A stretch of DNA of 64,000 nt, taken from the NCBI RefSeq assembly GCF_003010965.1, contig NZ_PGGM01000005.1, forward strand, positions 124,001 to 188,000, given 5' to 3'. The translations under genes and the position numbers were made by a program. The notes below the pieces were generated by a model that had not been told where the DNA came from, did not search any database, and saw only the letters and a list, made by a program, of their open reading frames with translations. Below are positions 17,144-27,069 of the stretch, one piece after another (position 1 is the stretch's first letter; each line of letters opens with the position of its first letter). The DNA comes from Phyllobacterium sophorae. GTDB lineage: Bacteria; Pseudomonadota; Alphaproteobacteria; Rhizobiales; Rhizobiaceae.

Positions 17144-18493
17144 ATGGCTACTCAGAATGTATTGGATGCATTTTATATGGGCCTGCTGGGCGTAGGGAAT
17201 GCAACACCCCAAATCGGCACGGCACGGGGCGACACACAGGCGTTTCTTCTGACTTTGAATTCCAATCACTATTATCAGGGTCTCGACGGCAATGACACCA
17301 TTACCGGCGGACCCGGAAACGACTACATCGAGGGTGGGGGCGGCGCGGATATCATTCTCGCCGATCTTGGCGGTAACAGCGACACACTTGGATATTTCAA
17401 TTCCGACGCTGGCGTTAATGTGACACTCAGCTTGCTGGGTGGCATCCAGAGTGCGTCCGGCGGACATGCGCAAGGTGATACTGCGGTCGCCGGTTTCGAA
17501 AATCTCGTCGGCTCGACTTTCGGCGACACGCTAACGGGCAATGACGCGCCGAATGTGATTTTCGGTATGGCTGGCGACGACATCATCAACGGCATGGGCG
17601 GCAACGACTCATCATTGAGTGGCCAACAGGGCAATGACACGATCGACGGCGGCGGCGGTAATGACACGCTGTATGGCGGCAGTAATGATGACACGCTTCG
17701 TGGCGGTATCGGTAATGACACGCTCAATGGCGACGCTAACAATGATCGGCTCGAAGGAGGCGCCGATAGTGACCAGCTCTTTGGCGGAGATGGTGATGAC
17801 ACGCTGATCGGTGGTCCTGGCGGTGATCTCGTCCAGGGGGGGACTGGCAATAATACGGTCAGCTACGAGACTTCACTGACGGGAGTAAACGTCAGCTTCA
17901 ACTCAGGAGGCGGAACCGTCAGCGGTGGCGACGCCGAAGGCGACACCATCTTTCAGTGCATTAACATCATCGGCAGCGGGTACGGAGACGACCTCAGAGG
18001 CGATCAATTCAGCAATATTATTAGTGGTCTTGCCGGGAACGACGAGCTTCATGGCAGAAGTGGCAGCGATACGCTTAACGGTGGCGATGGTGACGACCGC
18101 CTGTGGGGAGACAACAATAATGATACGTTGAATGGAGGCAATGGCAATGACATCCTGCGCGGCGGCGGGCAAGCGGACATAATGAATGGCAATGCTGGAG
18201 CAGACACCTACACATTCGACAGTTGGGCCGAGTTGAGCAACAGCGGTAGCACCACGACGCCAACCATATACATGGATAATCTCGACAAGATCGATTTTTC
18301 TGCAGTCGATTACTCTGGGCTACCCGGACAGCAGCACCTGGTGTTCAGGGATCATGTTACGGGGGGTATATCCTGGGTTGAGTCTGGTTCAGGATACGAC
18401 GTCACGATATGGGCGAGCAACCTAACCGTCCAAGGCGAGATAAGGATCGAAGATCCCAGCCATACGCTGAGTCAAAGCGATTTTATCTTGTAG
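17144..18493 (+). CDS. RTX-type calcium-binding repeat protein, probably type I secreted
   Basis: 449 residues from ATG 17144 with GGGAGG 9 nt upstream. After a short N-terminal part, GGxGxDxLx nonapeptides occur in three blocks (about residues 47-75, 155-250 and 290-365; for example GGDGDDTLIGGPGGD). The blocks are separated by beta-rich linkers such as DTVSY-like segments. There is no Sec signal peptide, and the protein ends SQSDFIL, an acidic-then-hydrophobic tail typical of type I secretion substrates. No catalytic domain is recognisable, so it may be a structural or adhesion protein. No secretion genes are adjacent; the nearest are at 56-60 kb. Confidence 0.88.
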   Translation: MATQNVLDAFYMGLLGVGNATPQIGTARGDTQAFLLTLNSNHYYQGLDGNDTITGGPGNDYIEGGGGADIILADLGGNSDTLGYFNSDAGVNVTLSLLGGIQSASGGHAQGDTAVAGFENLVGSTFGDTLTGNDAPNVIFGMAGDDIINGMGGNDSSLSGQQGNDTIDGGGGNDTLYGGSNDDTLRGGIGNDTLNGDANNDRLEGGADSDQLFGGDGDDTLIGGPGGDLVQGGTGNNTVSYETSLTGVNVSFNSGGGTVSGGDAEGDTIFQCINIIGSGYGDDLRGDQFSNIISGLAGNDELHGRSGSDTLNGGDGDDRLWGDNNNDTLNGGNGNDILRGGGQADIMNGNAGADTYTFDSWAELSNSGSTTTPTIYMDNLDKIDFSAVDYSGLPGQQHLVFRDHVTGGISWVESGSGYDVTIWASNLTVQGEIRIEDPSHTLSQSDFIL

Positions 18494-18530
18494 GTCGCTT
18501 CGACACTCCAAGCTTCTGTAGCGCAAAGAA

Positions 18531-18560
18531 GAAACCTGTTTAAACAACAGGTTTCTCTTA
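18531..18560. terminator. Bidirectional terminator between the RTX gene and the FabH-like gene
   Basis: A perfect 10-bp stem, GAAACCTGTT (18531-18540) with AACAGGTTTC (18546-18555), loop TAAAC, followed by TCTTATCTT on the plus strand and TTCTTT on the minus strand. It sits between two convergent genes. Confidence 0.8.
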
Positions 18561-18564
18561 TCTT

Positions 18565-19689
<1,125 letters not shown>

Positions 19690-19828
19690 GGCGCTTCCAG
19701 AATTTCTCACTCAAGAAAAGCGATAAAGATTCCCTGCGTTTCACGCAAGGTATCCCGCGTTGTCATCAAGGGTTCACGCCGCGGTCATAGCCTTTGTTCA
19801 GCATTCATCAACCACCGGGGATCTGGCC

Positions 19829-21433
19829 ATGACGCTAAGCAATGCAACCGATGCCGGCCTGCTGAAAAGTGAACATCCGCTTGAGAAGCCAAAAAGCCTG
19901 GGCAACCTGCCCAACTACGCCGTAATCGCAATCCTGATTGCCGGCCTTTTCTATGTGGGCTATTCGCTGACGCAGGATCTGACCAGTGCCGTCGCCGTTC
20001 CGTGGATTTTGCTCGGACTGGCACTTGTCACGGCTCTCGGTTTCGAATTCGTCAACGGTTTTCACGATACCGCAAACGCCGTCGCAACGGTGATCTACAC
20101 CAACTCCATGCCCGCCGAGATCGCTGTCATCTGGTCCGGTTTCTTCAATTTTCTCGGCGTCCTGACCGCGAGCGGCGCGGTTGCCTTCGGCATCATTTCC
20201 CTGCTCCCCGTCGAACTCATCATGCAGGTTGGTTCCAGCGCCGGTCTGGCCATGGTGTTTTCGCTGCTGACGGCGGCGATCCTGTGGAACCTCGGCACCT
20301 GGTATCTCGGCCTGCCGGCCTCCAGTTCGCACACTCTGATCGGTTCTATCGTCGGTGTCGGCCTTGCCAATCAGTTTCTGGCACCGGCCGGGACGGCCAC
20401 CAGCGGCGTCGACTGGTCGAAAGCCACCGAAGTTGGCATGTCGCTGCTGATTTCGCCGCTTTTTGGCTTTGGTGCGGCTGCCTTGCTGCTGCTGGCAATG
20501 AAGCTCTTCATCAAGAACAAGGCGCTTTATGAGGCGCCGAAGGGAAGTACCCCGCCGCCATTGTGGATTCGCGCGTTGCTGATTTTCACCTGCACAGGTG
20601 TGAGTTTTGCACATGGGTCGAACGATGGCCAGAAAGGGATGGGCCTTATCATGCTTATCCTGATCGGTGTTGTACCGACCGCTTTCGCACTAAACCGTAC
20701 GCCAGACGTCAACTATCTGGACGCATACAAGTCCGCCGCCACGCAGGCCGGCGCTGCGCTGAAGAAGTATGAAAAGCCCGGGGTCGTCGTGACCGATGCA
20801 AAGGCCGTGGTCAGCGAGGCGGTTCGCAACAAGACGTGGAGCGATCAGACAACGGTCGCTATCCAGCAGTTCATCACCGAGACCAATGCAAACATTTCGC
20901 CCTATGGATCCGCCGCCAATGTACCCGTCGGCATGGTCAGCAATACGCGCAATGACATGTATCTCACGGGTGAGGCGCTGAAACTGATCGACAAGAAAAA
21001 ACTACTGCCGATGGACGCGGCGGACCTTGCGACGATCAAGACCTATCACCAGGCGATCGACAATGCGACTAAGTTCATCCCGACCTGGGTCAAGGTGGCG
21101 GTGGCGCTGGCACTTGGCCTCGGAACAATGGTCGGTTGGAAGCGTATCGTCATCACCGTCGGCGAGAAGATCGGCAAGACGCACCTCACCTATGGTCAGG
21201 GGGCTTCGGCCGAGCTGGTGGCCATGGGCACGATCTTCACCGCGGATACACTCGGGCTGCCGGTCAGCACCACGCACATATTGTCATCCGGCGTCGCCGG
21301 CTCGATGGTCGCCAATGGTTCCGGACTGCAGATGTCGACGGTACGCAATCTGCTGATGGCATGGGTACTGACTTTGCCAGTCTCGATCGCGCTGTCCTTC
21401 ACGTTGTTCGTGATTTTGCGGAATCTGATCTAG
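19829..21433 (+). CDS. pit: Low-affinity inorganic phosphate transporter, PiT family
   Basis: 534 residues from ATG 19829. The two signature repeats of PiT proteins are present: GFEFVNGFHDTANAVATVIY in the N-terminal half, and a degenerate second copy (ASAELVAMGTIFTADTLGLP, VSTTHILSSGVAGSM) in the C-terminal half. GSNDGQKGMGL marks the junction. About ten membrane helices flank a hydrophilic central loop (residues about 290-415). It imports phosphate (or metal-phosphate) by cation symport. A strong terminator follows at 21454. The gene is monocistronic; no phoU-like partner is adjacent. Confidence 0.93.
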   Translation: MTLSNATDAGLLKSEHPLEKPKSLGNLPNYAVIAILIAGLFYVGYSLTQDLTSAVAVPWILLGLALVTALGFEFVNGFHDTANAVATVIYTNSMPAEIAVIWSGFFNFLGVLTASGAVAFGIISLLPVELIMQVGSSAGLAMVFSLLTAAILWNLGTWYLGLPASSSHTLIGSIVGVGLANQFLAPAGTATSGVDWSKATEVGMSLLISPLFGFGAAALLLLAMKLFIKNKALYEAPKGSTPPPLWIRALLIFTCTGVSFAHGSNDGQKGMGLIMLILIGVVPTAFALNRTPDVNYLDAYKSAATQAGAALKKYEKPGVVVTDAKAVVSEAVRNKTWSDQTTVAIQQFITETNANISPYGSAANVPVGMVSNTRNDMYLTGEALKLIDKKKLLPMDAADLATIKTYHQAIDNATKFIPTWVKVAVALALGLGTMVGWKRIVITVGEKIGKTHLTYGQGASAELVAMGTIFTADTLGLPVSTTHILSSGVAGSMVANGSGLQMSTVRNLLMAWVLTLPVSIALSFTLFVILRNLI

Positions 21434-21453
21434 AAGCATGCCCAGAAACAAAT

Positions 21454-21480
21454 TGGCCGGCTTTCGCCGGCCACTTTTTT
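21454..21480 (+). terminator. Rho-independent terminator of pit
   Basis: A stem of GGCCGGC with GCCGGCC (21455-21461 and 21466-21472, plus a closing T-A pair), TTTC loop, then CTTTTTT. It also abuts the end of the convergent vapC-like gene (stop at 21479). Confidence 0.85.
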
Positions 21481-21880
21481 ACCAGATTCGGGCAACCCAA
21501 CCTTTGTGATTGGCAAGCGCGTCGAATGTCGTGTCCGCAGAAACTAATGGCAGATCATGATGGATGGCCGTTGCAGCAAGCATCCGGTCGAATGGATCGC
21601 GATGTGCCCAGTCCATCACCGCAGCGGCCAGACTTATTTCCGGCGTGAGCGTTGCAACTTGCGCTCCTGCTTCGTCCAGCAAAATTATTAGCCGGTCTAA
21701 GAAAGGTTCCATCTCTGGCCATTTGCCAAGGTGGACTTTCTGACCGATTTCGAAAAAGCTGACTGGAGAAACAAAAACCACGTCAGCCTGTTCGATGATG
21801 GATGCAGATTTTGTGGACAATCTTGGGTTTCTATTGAGGGTCCATGCCCACGTATGGGTATCGAGAAGAACCGAGTTCAC
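21479..21880 (-). CDS. vapC: PIN-domain toxin, VapC family
   Basis: About 133 residues from a GTG at 21880 (VNSVLLDTHTWAW), which overlaps the antitoxin stop as GTGA; an upstream ATG at 21895 is possible. The PIN acidic residues are visible in LLDTHTW, FEIGQK, HRDPFDRML and VSADTTFD. PIN toxins are Mg-dependent RNases, often cutting initiator tRNA or rRNA. It is the second gene of a bicistronic toxin-antitoxin module; the 4-bp overlap fits coupled translation with the antitoxin made first. All expected catalytic residues look present, so it is probably active. Confidence 0.88.
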   Translation of the reverse strand: MNSVLLDTHTWAWTLNRNPRLSTKSASIIEQADVVFVSPVSFFEIGQKVHLGKWPEMEPFLDRLIILLDEAGAQVATLTPEISLAAAVMDWAHRDPFDRMLAATAIHHDLPLVSADTTFDALANHKGWVARIW

Positions 21881-22110
21881 TCGCCGCCTTCCCAAAGTTT
21901 AAGTTCCTCCTCGGACATGGGCTCAAAGAAATCAGGACCATCACCGAGCAGCTGCCCTTCCAATATTCCGATCTTGAAACGGCTCTTGGGAATGGGAACG
22001 ATCTTGACGACCGGATTCTTGCCTTTGGCGATGATGACCTCTTCACCCGCCAAGGCTGCGTCGATCAGTTTCGAAAGATTGGTCTTGGCTGCGTGAACTG
22101 TGACCTGCAT
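21877..22110 (-). CDS. vapB: Antitoxin of Phd/YefM type paired with the PIN toxin
   Basis: 77 residues, starting MQVTVHAAKTNLSKLIDAAL and continuing AGEEVIIAKGKNPVVKIVPI, the standard Phd/YefM DNA-binding fold. The C-terminal part (GPDFFEPMSEEELKLWEGGE) is acidic and would wrap the toxin. The complex normally represses its own promoter. A perfect 19-bp palindrome 12-30 bp upstream of its ATG is the likely operator. Confidence 0.88.
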   Translation of the reverse strand: MQVTVHAAKTNLSKLIDAALAGEEVIIAKGKNPVVKIVPIPKSRFKIGILEGQLLGDGPDFFEPMSEEELKLWEGGE

Positions 22111-22121
22111 TATCCTGCTCC

Positions 22122-22140
22122 ATTAGCTAACTTAGCTAAT
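22122..22140. promoter_or_regulatory. Perfect 19-bp palindromic operator of the toxin-antitoxin pair
   Basis: ATTAGCTAA-C-TTAGCTAAT is an exact inverted repeat, and each half itself contains the self-complementary octamer TTAGCTAA. It starts 11 bp upstream of the antitoxin ATG. Autorepression by the antitoxin or toxin-antitoxin complex is the expected use. Confidence 0.8.
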
Positions 22141-22189
22141 ACCATTGATTTCCGATATCTTCCATCAAAAATTCACGCAGCCATGGGCC

Positions 22190-23032
22190 TTAAGCCTCCG
22201 GATAATCCGCCCCTACGGTAACTTTCTCCCAGGCATCGAAATCGCGCTGCAGCTCGCCGATCTTGTTGCGGGCGTTCTGAAGTGCCTGCTTGCCGAGCAA
22301 CAGACGCAGCGGCGGATCCTTGGCTTCGACCGCCTGGACAATTGCCTTGGCGGCACGGACCGGATCGCCCGGCTGATTGCCGCTTATGTCCCGTATCATC
22401 TGGGCGCGCTGACCCGAGGTGGAACGGTAGTCCTCTATCGTCGAAGGGACCTCGTTGGCGGACCGGCCGGCCCAATCCGTGCGGAAGGGACCCGGCTCGA
22501 CGATAAGCACTTTGAGGCCAAGCGGCGCGACTTCCTTTGACAGGGCTTCCGACAGGGCTTCGACGCTGAACTTGGTTGCCGTGTAGAAGCTGACGGCCGG
22601 GTTCGCCACAAGTCCGCCTTGCGAGGAAATGTTGACAATTGTTCCCGAACGCTGCTGGCGCAAGGTGGGCAGGACAGCGCGCGTCATGTTGGCAAGGCCC
22701 CAGACATTGATCTCGAACATCTTGCGGACTTCATCCATTTCGCTCTCTTCGAACGAGCCAAAATATCCAATGCCGGCATTGTTGACGAGCACGTCGATGC
22801 GTCCGAAGCGTTCCACCGCGGCCTTGACGGCGCTTTCAATGTCTTCGGCCTTCGTCACGTCGAGCTGCAGGATAAGGCCATTGTCTTCATGTCCCTTGGC
22901 GAGGTCCTCGATCTGCGCCGTATTGCGGGCGGTAACGACGGTCGGATAACCGAGTTCCAGTGTATGGCGCGCGAGTTCGCGGCCAAAACCGGTTGAACAG
23001 CCAGTGATGAACCAGACAGGTTTCGATGTCAT
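22190..23032 (-). CDS. Short-chain dehydrogenase/reductase
   Basis: 280 residues from ATG 23032 (MTSKPVWFITGCSTGFGREL), a classical SDR. The TGxxxGxG motif is TGCSTGFG, NNAG appears in DVLVNNAGIGYFG, the catalytic Ser in IVNISSQGG and YTATK supplies Tyr/Lys. The segment TARNT after the second strand suggests NADP preference. Substrate is unknown; the sequence type (GxSTGFGRE) is widespread as an uncharacterised oxidoreductase. It follows another SDR gene on the same strand, but a hairpin terminator separates them, so it may be its own unit. Confidence 0.87.
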   Translation of the reverse strand: MTSKPVWFITGCSTGFGRELARHTLELGYPTVVTARNTAQIEDLAKGHEDNGLILQLDVTKAEDIESAVKAAVERFGRIDVLVNNAGIGYFGSFEESEMDEVRKMFEINVWGLANMTRAVLPTLRQQRSGTIVNISSQGGLVANPAVSFYTATKFSVEALSEALSKEVAPLGLKVLIVEPGPFRTDWAGRSANEVPSTIEDYRSTSGQRAQMIRDISGNQPGDPVRAAKAIVQAVEAKDPPLRLLLGKQALQNARNKIGELQRDFDAWEKVTVGADYPEA

Positions 23033-23096
23033 GATAGTGTCCTTGAGAGGTGGGAGCGCCACGGGGTCGCACGGGCCAGGACAGCGCTATGGGAAA

Positions 23097-23125
23097 ATCG
23101 GGCTACCCGAACAATGTAGCCCGAT
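23097..23125 (-). terminator. Rho-independent terminator after the second SDR gene
   Basis: A 9-bp stem ATCGGGCTA/TAGCCCGAT with an 11-nt loop; on the minus strand it is followed by TTTTCCC. It lies 35 bp past the stop of the gene at 23160-23909. Confidence 0.7.
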
Positions 23126-23159
23126 CCGATCCTGTTTCAAGGGTGAAGCCGCACTTCAC

Positions 23160-23909
23160 TCAAATGCAGCGGCCGCCATCGACCTCAAGCGCAACACCGG
23201 TGATAAAATCAGCCTCGCTGGAGGCAAGCCATAGCGCGGCATTGGCGATATCGAGCGGCGTGGAAAGCCGGCCAAGCGGTACGGTTGCCTTGAACTGCGC
23301 ACGCTTTTCCGGCGTGTCCTCACCCATGAACAGGCCAAGCATCGGCGTTTCACCGGCCACGGGACAGAGGCAATTGACCCGGATGTTCCTCGGGGCAAGT
23401 TCGATCGCCATGGACTTGGTAGCGCTGATGGCCCAGCCTTTCGACGCGTTGTACCATGTAAGACCGGGACGCGGACGCAGCCCGGCCGTCGAGGCGGTGG
23501 TGATGATGGACCCGCCCCCCTGCATTTCCATGATCGGCACCACGGCGAGCGCCGAATAGTAAATCGCCTTCATGTTGACTCCGGCGATGAGGTCAAAAGT
23601 GCTTTCATCGACATCGAGCATCGAGCCGTTGCGGTGGGTGAAGCCGGCATTGTTGACCATGATGTCGATGCGGCCGAATTCATCCATCGCGGTCTGCACC
23701 ATGGCATCCACTTCCTCCTTGCGCGAGACATCCGCATGAACCGCAATGGCTCCCTTGCCAATATCCCCGGCAACCTTCTGCGCACCCTTCAGATTGAGAT
23801 CGGCGACAAGAACCCTGGCGCCCTCTTCGGCAAAGCGCTTGGCCATCCCCTCGCCAAAACCTGATGCTGCGCCGGTGATGATTGCTGTCTTGCCTGCCAA
23901 ACGGGTCAT
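23160..23909 (-). CDS. Short-chain dehydrogenase/reductase (FabG-like)
   Basis: 249 residues, standard SDR length. TGAASGFG at the nucleotide site, DIMVNNAGFTH, ITTASTAG with the catalytic Ser, and YNASKGW with Tyr/Lys. The end reads GVALEVDGGRCI, a common C-terminus of this family. The aspartate in VADLN after the second beta strand favours NAD. It lies 44 bp downstream of the aldehyde dehydrogenase gene on the same strand, so the two probably act in one oxidation pathway (alcohol to aldehyde to acid); substrate unknown. Confidence 0.87.
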   Translation of the reverse strand: MTRLAGKTAIITGAASGFGEGMAKRFAEEGARVLVADLNLKGAQKVAGDIGKGAIAVHADVSRKEEVDAMVQTAMDEFGRIDIMVNNAGFTHRNGSMLDVDESTFDLIAGVNMKAIYYSALAVVPIMEMQGGGSIITTASTAGLRPRPGLTWYNASKGWAISATKSMAIELAPRNIRVNCLCPVAGETPMLGLFMGEDTPEKRAQFKATVPLGRLSTPLDIANAALWLASSEADFITGVALEVDGGRCI

Positions 23910-23953
23910 GTTTTCTCCTCATACATGCTGGTGATGGATGTCATGGTTTGCGA

Positions 23954-25429
23954 TCAATCGTGACGGAAGATGATCGTTTTGGTTGCGGACATGTCGTAGA
24001 GCGCCTCGAAGCCCTTCTCGCGGCCATGACCGGATTTCTTGAAGCCGCCAAACGGCAATTCGATGCCGCCGCCCGCACCATAGGCGTTGACGAAAACCTG
24101 ACCGGCCCGAATGCGTTTGGCGACGCGATGCTGTCGCGCACCATCCTTGGTCCACACTCCCGCAACCAGGCCATATTCAGTACTGTTTGCGAGCCGGATC
24201 GCATCCTGTTCATCGTTGAAAGCGAACAGCGAAAGCACCGGTCCAAAAACTTCCTCCTGCGCAATGATGGCCGAGGGGTCGACTGCGCCAAAGAGCACCG
24301 GCGCAACATAGAAGCCGGCGGCAGGTGCATTGCTATCTATGGAACCGCGCCCGGCCACATCGATTCCTGCCTCCGCCGCTGCCCTGACATAATTCTCCAC
24401 ACGGCGCTTTTGTGCAGGGTTGATCATGGCGCCGAGATCAAGATCGGCATCGTGGGGGCCGGCAACGAGTTTGTTGAACCTTTCCCCGAGCGCTGTGGCG
24501 ACCTCGTCATAAATGGGGCGTTCGATGAGGATGCGACTGCCCGCCGAGCAGGTCTGGCCGCCATTCTGGATGATTGCATTGACGAGTACGGGCAGCGCTC
24601 GTTCGATATCGGTATCGGCGAAGACGATTTGCGGCGACTTGCCGCCGAGTTCCATGGTGACGCCGCGATTGTTGGTGGCCGCTGCCTGCTGGATCGCCGT
24701 GCCGGTCGTGGGGGAGCCGGTGAAGGTCACATAATCGATACCGGGGTGCGACGACAGGGCGGCGCCCGCCTCGCGGCCATAGCCGGTGATGACGTTGAGC
24801 ACACCATCGGGGAAACCGGCGTCGACGGCAAGTTCGCCGATGCGGATCGTGGAGAGCGATGCGTCTTCCGCAGGCTTGACGACCAGCGTATTGCCCATGG
24901 CAAGCGCCGCACCCACCACCCGCGCCATGATCTGCATCGGATAATTCCAGGGAATGATGCCCGCAACAACGCCATGCGGTTCGCGTAAAGTCAGGGCCGT
25001 ATACCCATCGAGAAATGGAATGGTGTCGCCATGAATCTTGTCGCCCGCCCCGCCATAGAATTCATAATAGCGCATGGCCGCCGCCACATCGGCCCGGCCC
25101 TGGCGTATCGGCTTGCCGGTATCGCGCGACTCGAGTGCCGCCAATTCATCGCCATGCTGCTCTATCAACCGACCAAGGCGCGTCAGCAGCCGCCCGCGCT
25201 CTACCGCAGTCATCCTCGACCACGGGCCATGATCGAAGGCTTCGCGCGCTGCACTGACTGCCCGGTCGACATCCCCGGCACTGCCGGCCGGAATGGTTGC
25301 AAACGCCAGACCATCCGACGGACACAAAACAGTGATCGTTTCTTGCGAGAGTGCAGCAACACGCCGGCCATTGATGATGTTCAGGAAATTCTTATCCTGT
25401 GCGATAATTCTGGATAGATTTTGTACCAT
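23954..25429 (-). CDS. Aldehyde dehydrogenase family protein
   Basis: 491 residues from ATG 25429, with AGGAAG upstream. The catalytic glutamate lies in TMELGGKSPQIVF, the nucleophilic cysteine in NGGQTCSAGSRILI, and the cofactor region in PWNYPMQIMARVVG and TGSPTTGTAI. It oxidises an aldehyde to the acid with NAD(P). The closest-looking families are betaine/gamma-aminobutyraldehyde-type enzymes, but substrate cannot be assigned. It heads a minus-strand unit with the SDR gene 44 bp downstream and is divergent from zwf. Confidence 0.9.
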   Translation of the reverse strand: MVQNLSRIIAQDKNFLNIINGRRVAALSQETITVLCPSDGLAFATIPAGSAGDVDRAVSAAREAFDHGPWSRMTAVERGRLLTRLGRLIEQHGDELAALESRDTGKPIRQGRADVAAAMRYYEFYGGAGDKIHGDTIPFLDGYTALTLREPHGVVAGIIPWNYPMQIMARVVGAALAMGNTLVVKPAEDASLSTIRIGELAVDAGFPDGVLNVITGYGREAGAALSSHPGIDYVTFTGSPTTGTAIQQAAATNNRGVTMELGGKSPQIVFADTDIERALPVLVNAIIQNGGQTCSAGSRILIERPIYDEVATALGERFNKLVAGPHDADLDLGAMINPAQKRRVENYVRAAAEAGIDVAGRGSIDSNAPAAGFYVAPVLFGAVDPSAIIAQEEVFGPVLSLFAFNDEQDAIRLANSTEYGLVAGVWTKDGARQHRVAKRIRAGQVFVNAYGAGGGIELPFGGFKKSGHGREKGFEALYDMSATKTIIFRHD

Positions 25430-25585
25430 GACTGCTTCCTGTTCGTTGCAATGGTATTGGAAAGGACGTGAATTGGAAATGCATTTTGACGCAGTTCGCG
25501 TATCAGGACTGGTCATTTTAAATCGATTAGATTATACAACCCAGCATCTTCGGACGCGCAGTTCAGGCATAGCGAGATTGTTCTC

Positions 25586-27058
25586 ATGACAAGTCAGATT
25601 ATCCCGGTTGATCCTTTTGATTGTATTGTTTTCGGTGGTACCGGCGACCTCGCCGAGCGCAAGCTGATTCCGGCATTGTACCAGCGTCAGCGCGATGGCC
25701 AGCTCTCGGAACCAACACGCATCATCGGCGCATCGCGTTCGGCCATGTCGAATGCTGATTACCGGAAGTTTGCCGAAGCGGCGATCCGGGAACATGTAAA
25801 GGCCGACGAAATCGACGAAAAGCAGCTCGACAAGTTTCTGGAGCGTCTTTCCTATGTCGCTGTCGATGCAACGTCTGACAATGGCTGGGAAGAGCTCAAG
25901 GCCGAAGTCGGCAACGATACAAAGAAAATCAGGGCATTCTATCTCGCGGTCAACCCTTCGCTGTTCGGCGATATCACCGGCCGCCTGAAGGGCTACAAGC
26001 TGGTTCACGATCACACACGCATCATCGTCGAAAAGCCGATCGGCCGCGATCTTGATTCCGCAATCGCCCTCAATGATACAATCGGACACGTCTTCCACGA
26101 ACAGCAGATTTTCCGCATCGATCACTATCTTGGCAAAGAGACAGTGCAGAACCTGATGGCATTGCGTTTTGCCAATGCGCTCTATGAGCCGTTGTGGAAC
26201 TCAGCGCATATCGACCATGTGCAGATCACCGTGGCGGAAGCGGTCGGGCTCGAAAACCGTGCCGGCTATTACGATACGGCCGGAGCACTGCGCGATATGG
26301 TTCAGAACCATATGCTGCAGCTTCTCTGCCTCGTGGCGATGGAACCGCCGTCATCGATGGATGCCGACGCGGTGCGCGATGAAAAGCTGAAAGTGCTGCG
26401 GTCGTTGAGCCCGATCAATTCCAAAAATTACGAGGAGCTTACCGTACGCGGCCAGTATCGAGCAGGTGCCTCGGCGGGAGGCGCGGTCAAGGGCTATCTG
26501 GAAGAACTTGGGCACAAGAGCAATACCGAAACCTTTGTTGCGATCAAAGCCGAAATCGCCAATTGGCGCTGGGCCGGCGTGCCGTTCTACCTGCGCACCG
26601 GCAAGCGCCTGGCGACACGCGCTTCCGAAATCGTCGTTTCGTTCAAACCCATTCCGCATTCCATCTTCGGCGAAAGCGCCGGCCGGGTCGTGGCCAACCA
26701 GCTGGTTATCCGGCTGCAGCCGGACGAAGGCGTCAAGCAGTGGATGATGATCAAGGATCCGGGCCCCGGTGGCATGCGCCTGCGCCACGTACCGCTCGAT
26801 ATGAGCTTCGCCGAATCTTTCCAGGCGCGCAGCCCCGACGCCTATGAACGGCTGATCATGGACGTGGTGCGTGGCAACCAGACATTGTTCATGCGACGCG
26901 ACGAAGTGGTCGCCGCCTGGACCTGGGTGGATCCGATCCTCAAGGCCTGGGCCGAAAACGATCAGCCACCCTACGGCTACACCGCCGGAACCTGGGGCCC
27001 TTCGGCATCGATCGCGCTCATCGAGCGCGACGGCCGCACCTGGCACGAAGCATCATAG
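25586..27058 (+). CDS. zwf: Glucose-6-phosphate 1-dehydrogenase
   Basis: 490 residues. The N-terminal nucleotide motif is FGGTGDLAERKLIPALY, the active-site signature is RIDHYLGKETVQNLMALRFA, and EKPIGRD supplies conserved substrate contacts. It oxidises glucose-6-phosphate to 6-phosphogluconolactone with NADP, entering the Entner-Doudoroff route. It is the first gene of zwf-pgl-edd, the standard order in rhizobia, with 11 bp to pgl. The divergent aldehyde dehydrogenase promoter shares the 156-bp upstream region. Confidence 0.97.
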   Translation: MTSQIIPVDPFDCIVFGGTGDLAERKLIPALYQRQRDGQLSEPTRIIGASRSAMSNADYRKFAEAAIREHVKADEIDEKQLDKFLERLSYVAVDATSDNGWEELKAEVGNDTKKIRAFYLAVNPSLFGDITGRLKGYKLVHDHTRIIVEKPIGRDLDSAIALNDTIGHVFHEQQIFRIDHYLGKETVQNLMALRFANALYEPLWNSAHIDHVQITVAEAVGLENRAGYYDTAGALRDMVQNHMLQLLCLVAMEPPSSMDADAVRDEKLKVLRSLSPINSKNYEELTVRGQYRAGASAGGAVKGYLEELGHKSNTETFVAIKAEIANWRWAGVPFYLRTGKRLATRASEIVVSFKPIPHSIFGESAGRVVANQLVIRLQPDEGVKQWMMIKDPGPGGMRLRHVPLDMSFAESFQARSPDAYERLIMDVVRGNQTLFMRRDEVVAAWTWVDPILKAWAENDQPPYGYTAGTWGPSASIALIERDGRTWHEAS

Positions 27059-27069
27059 AAATTGGTGGC

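Noticed and set aside
19756-19795. TGTCAT-like elements suggesting a Pho box before pit
   Set aside because: The two candidate half-sites are not spaced as in a PhoB box and the second is degenerate.
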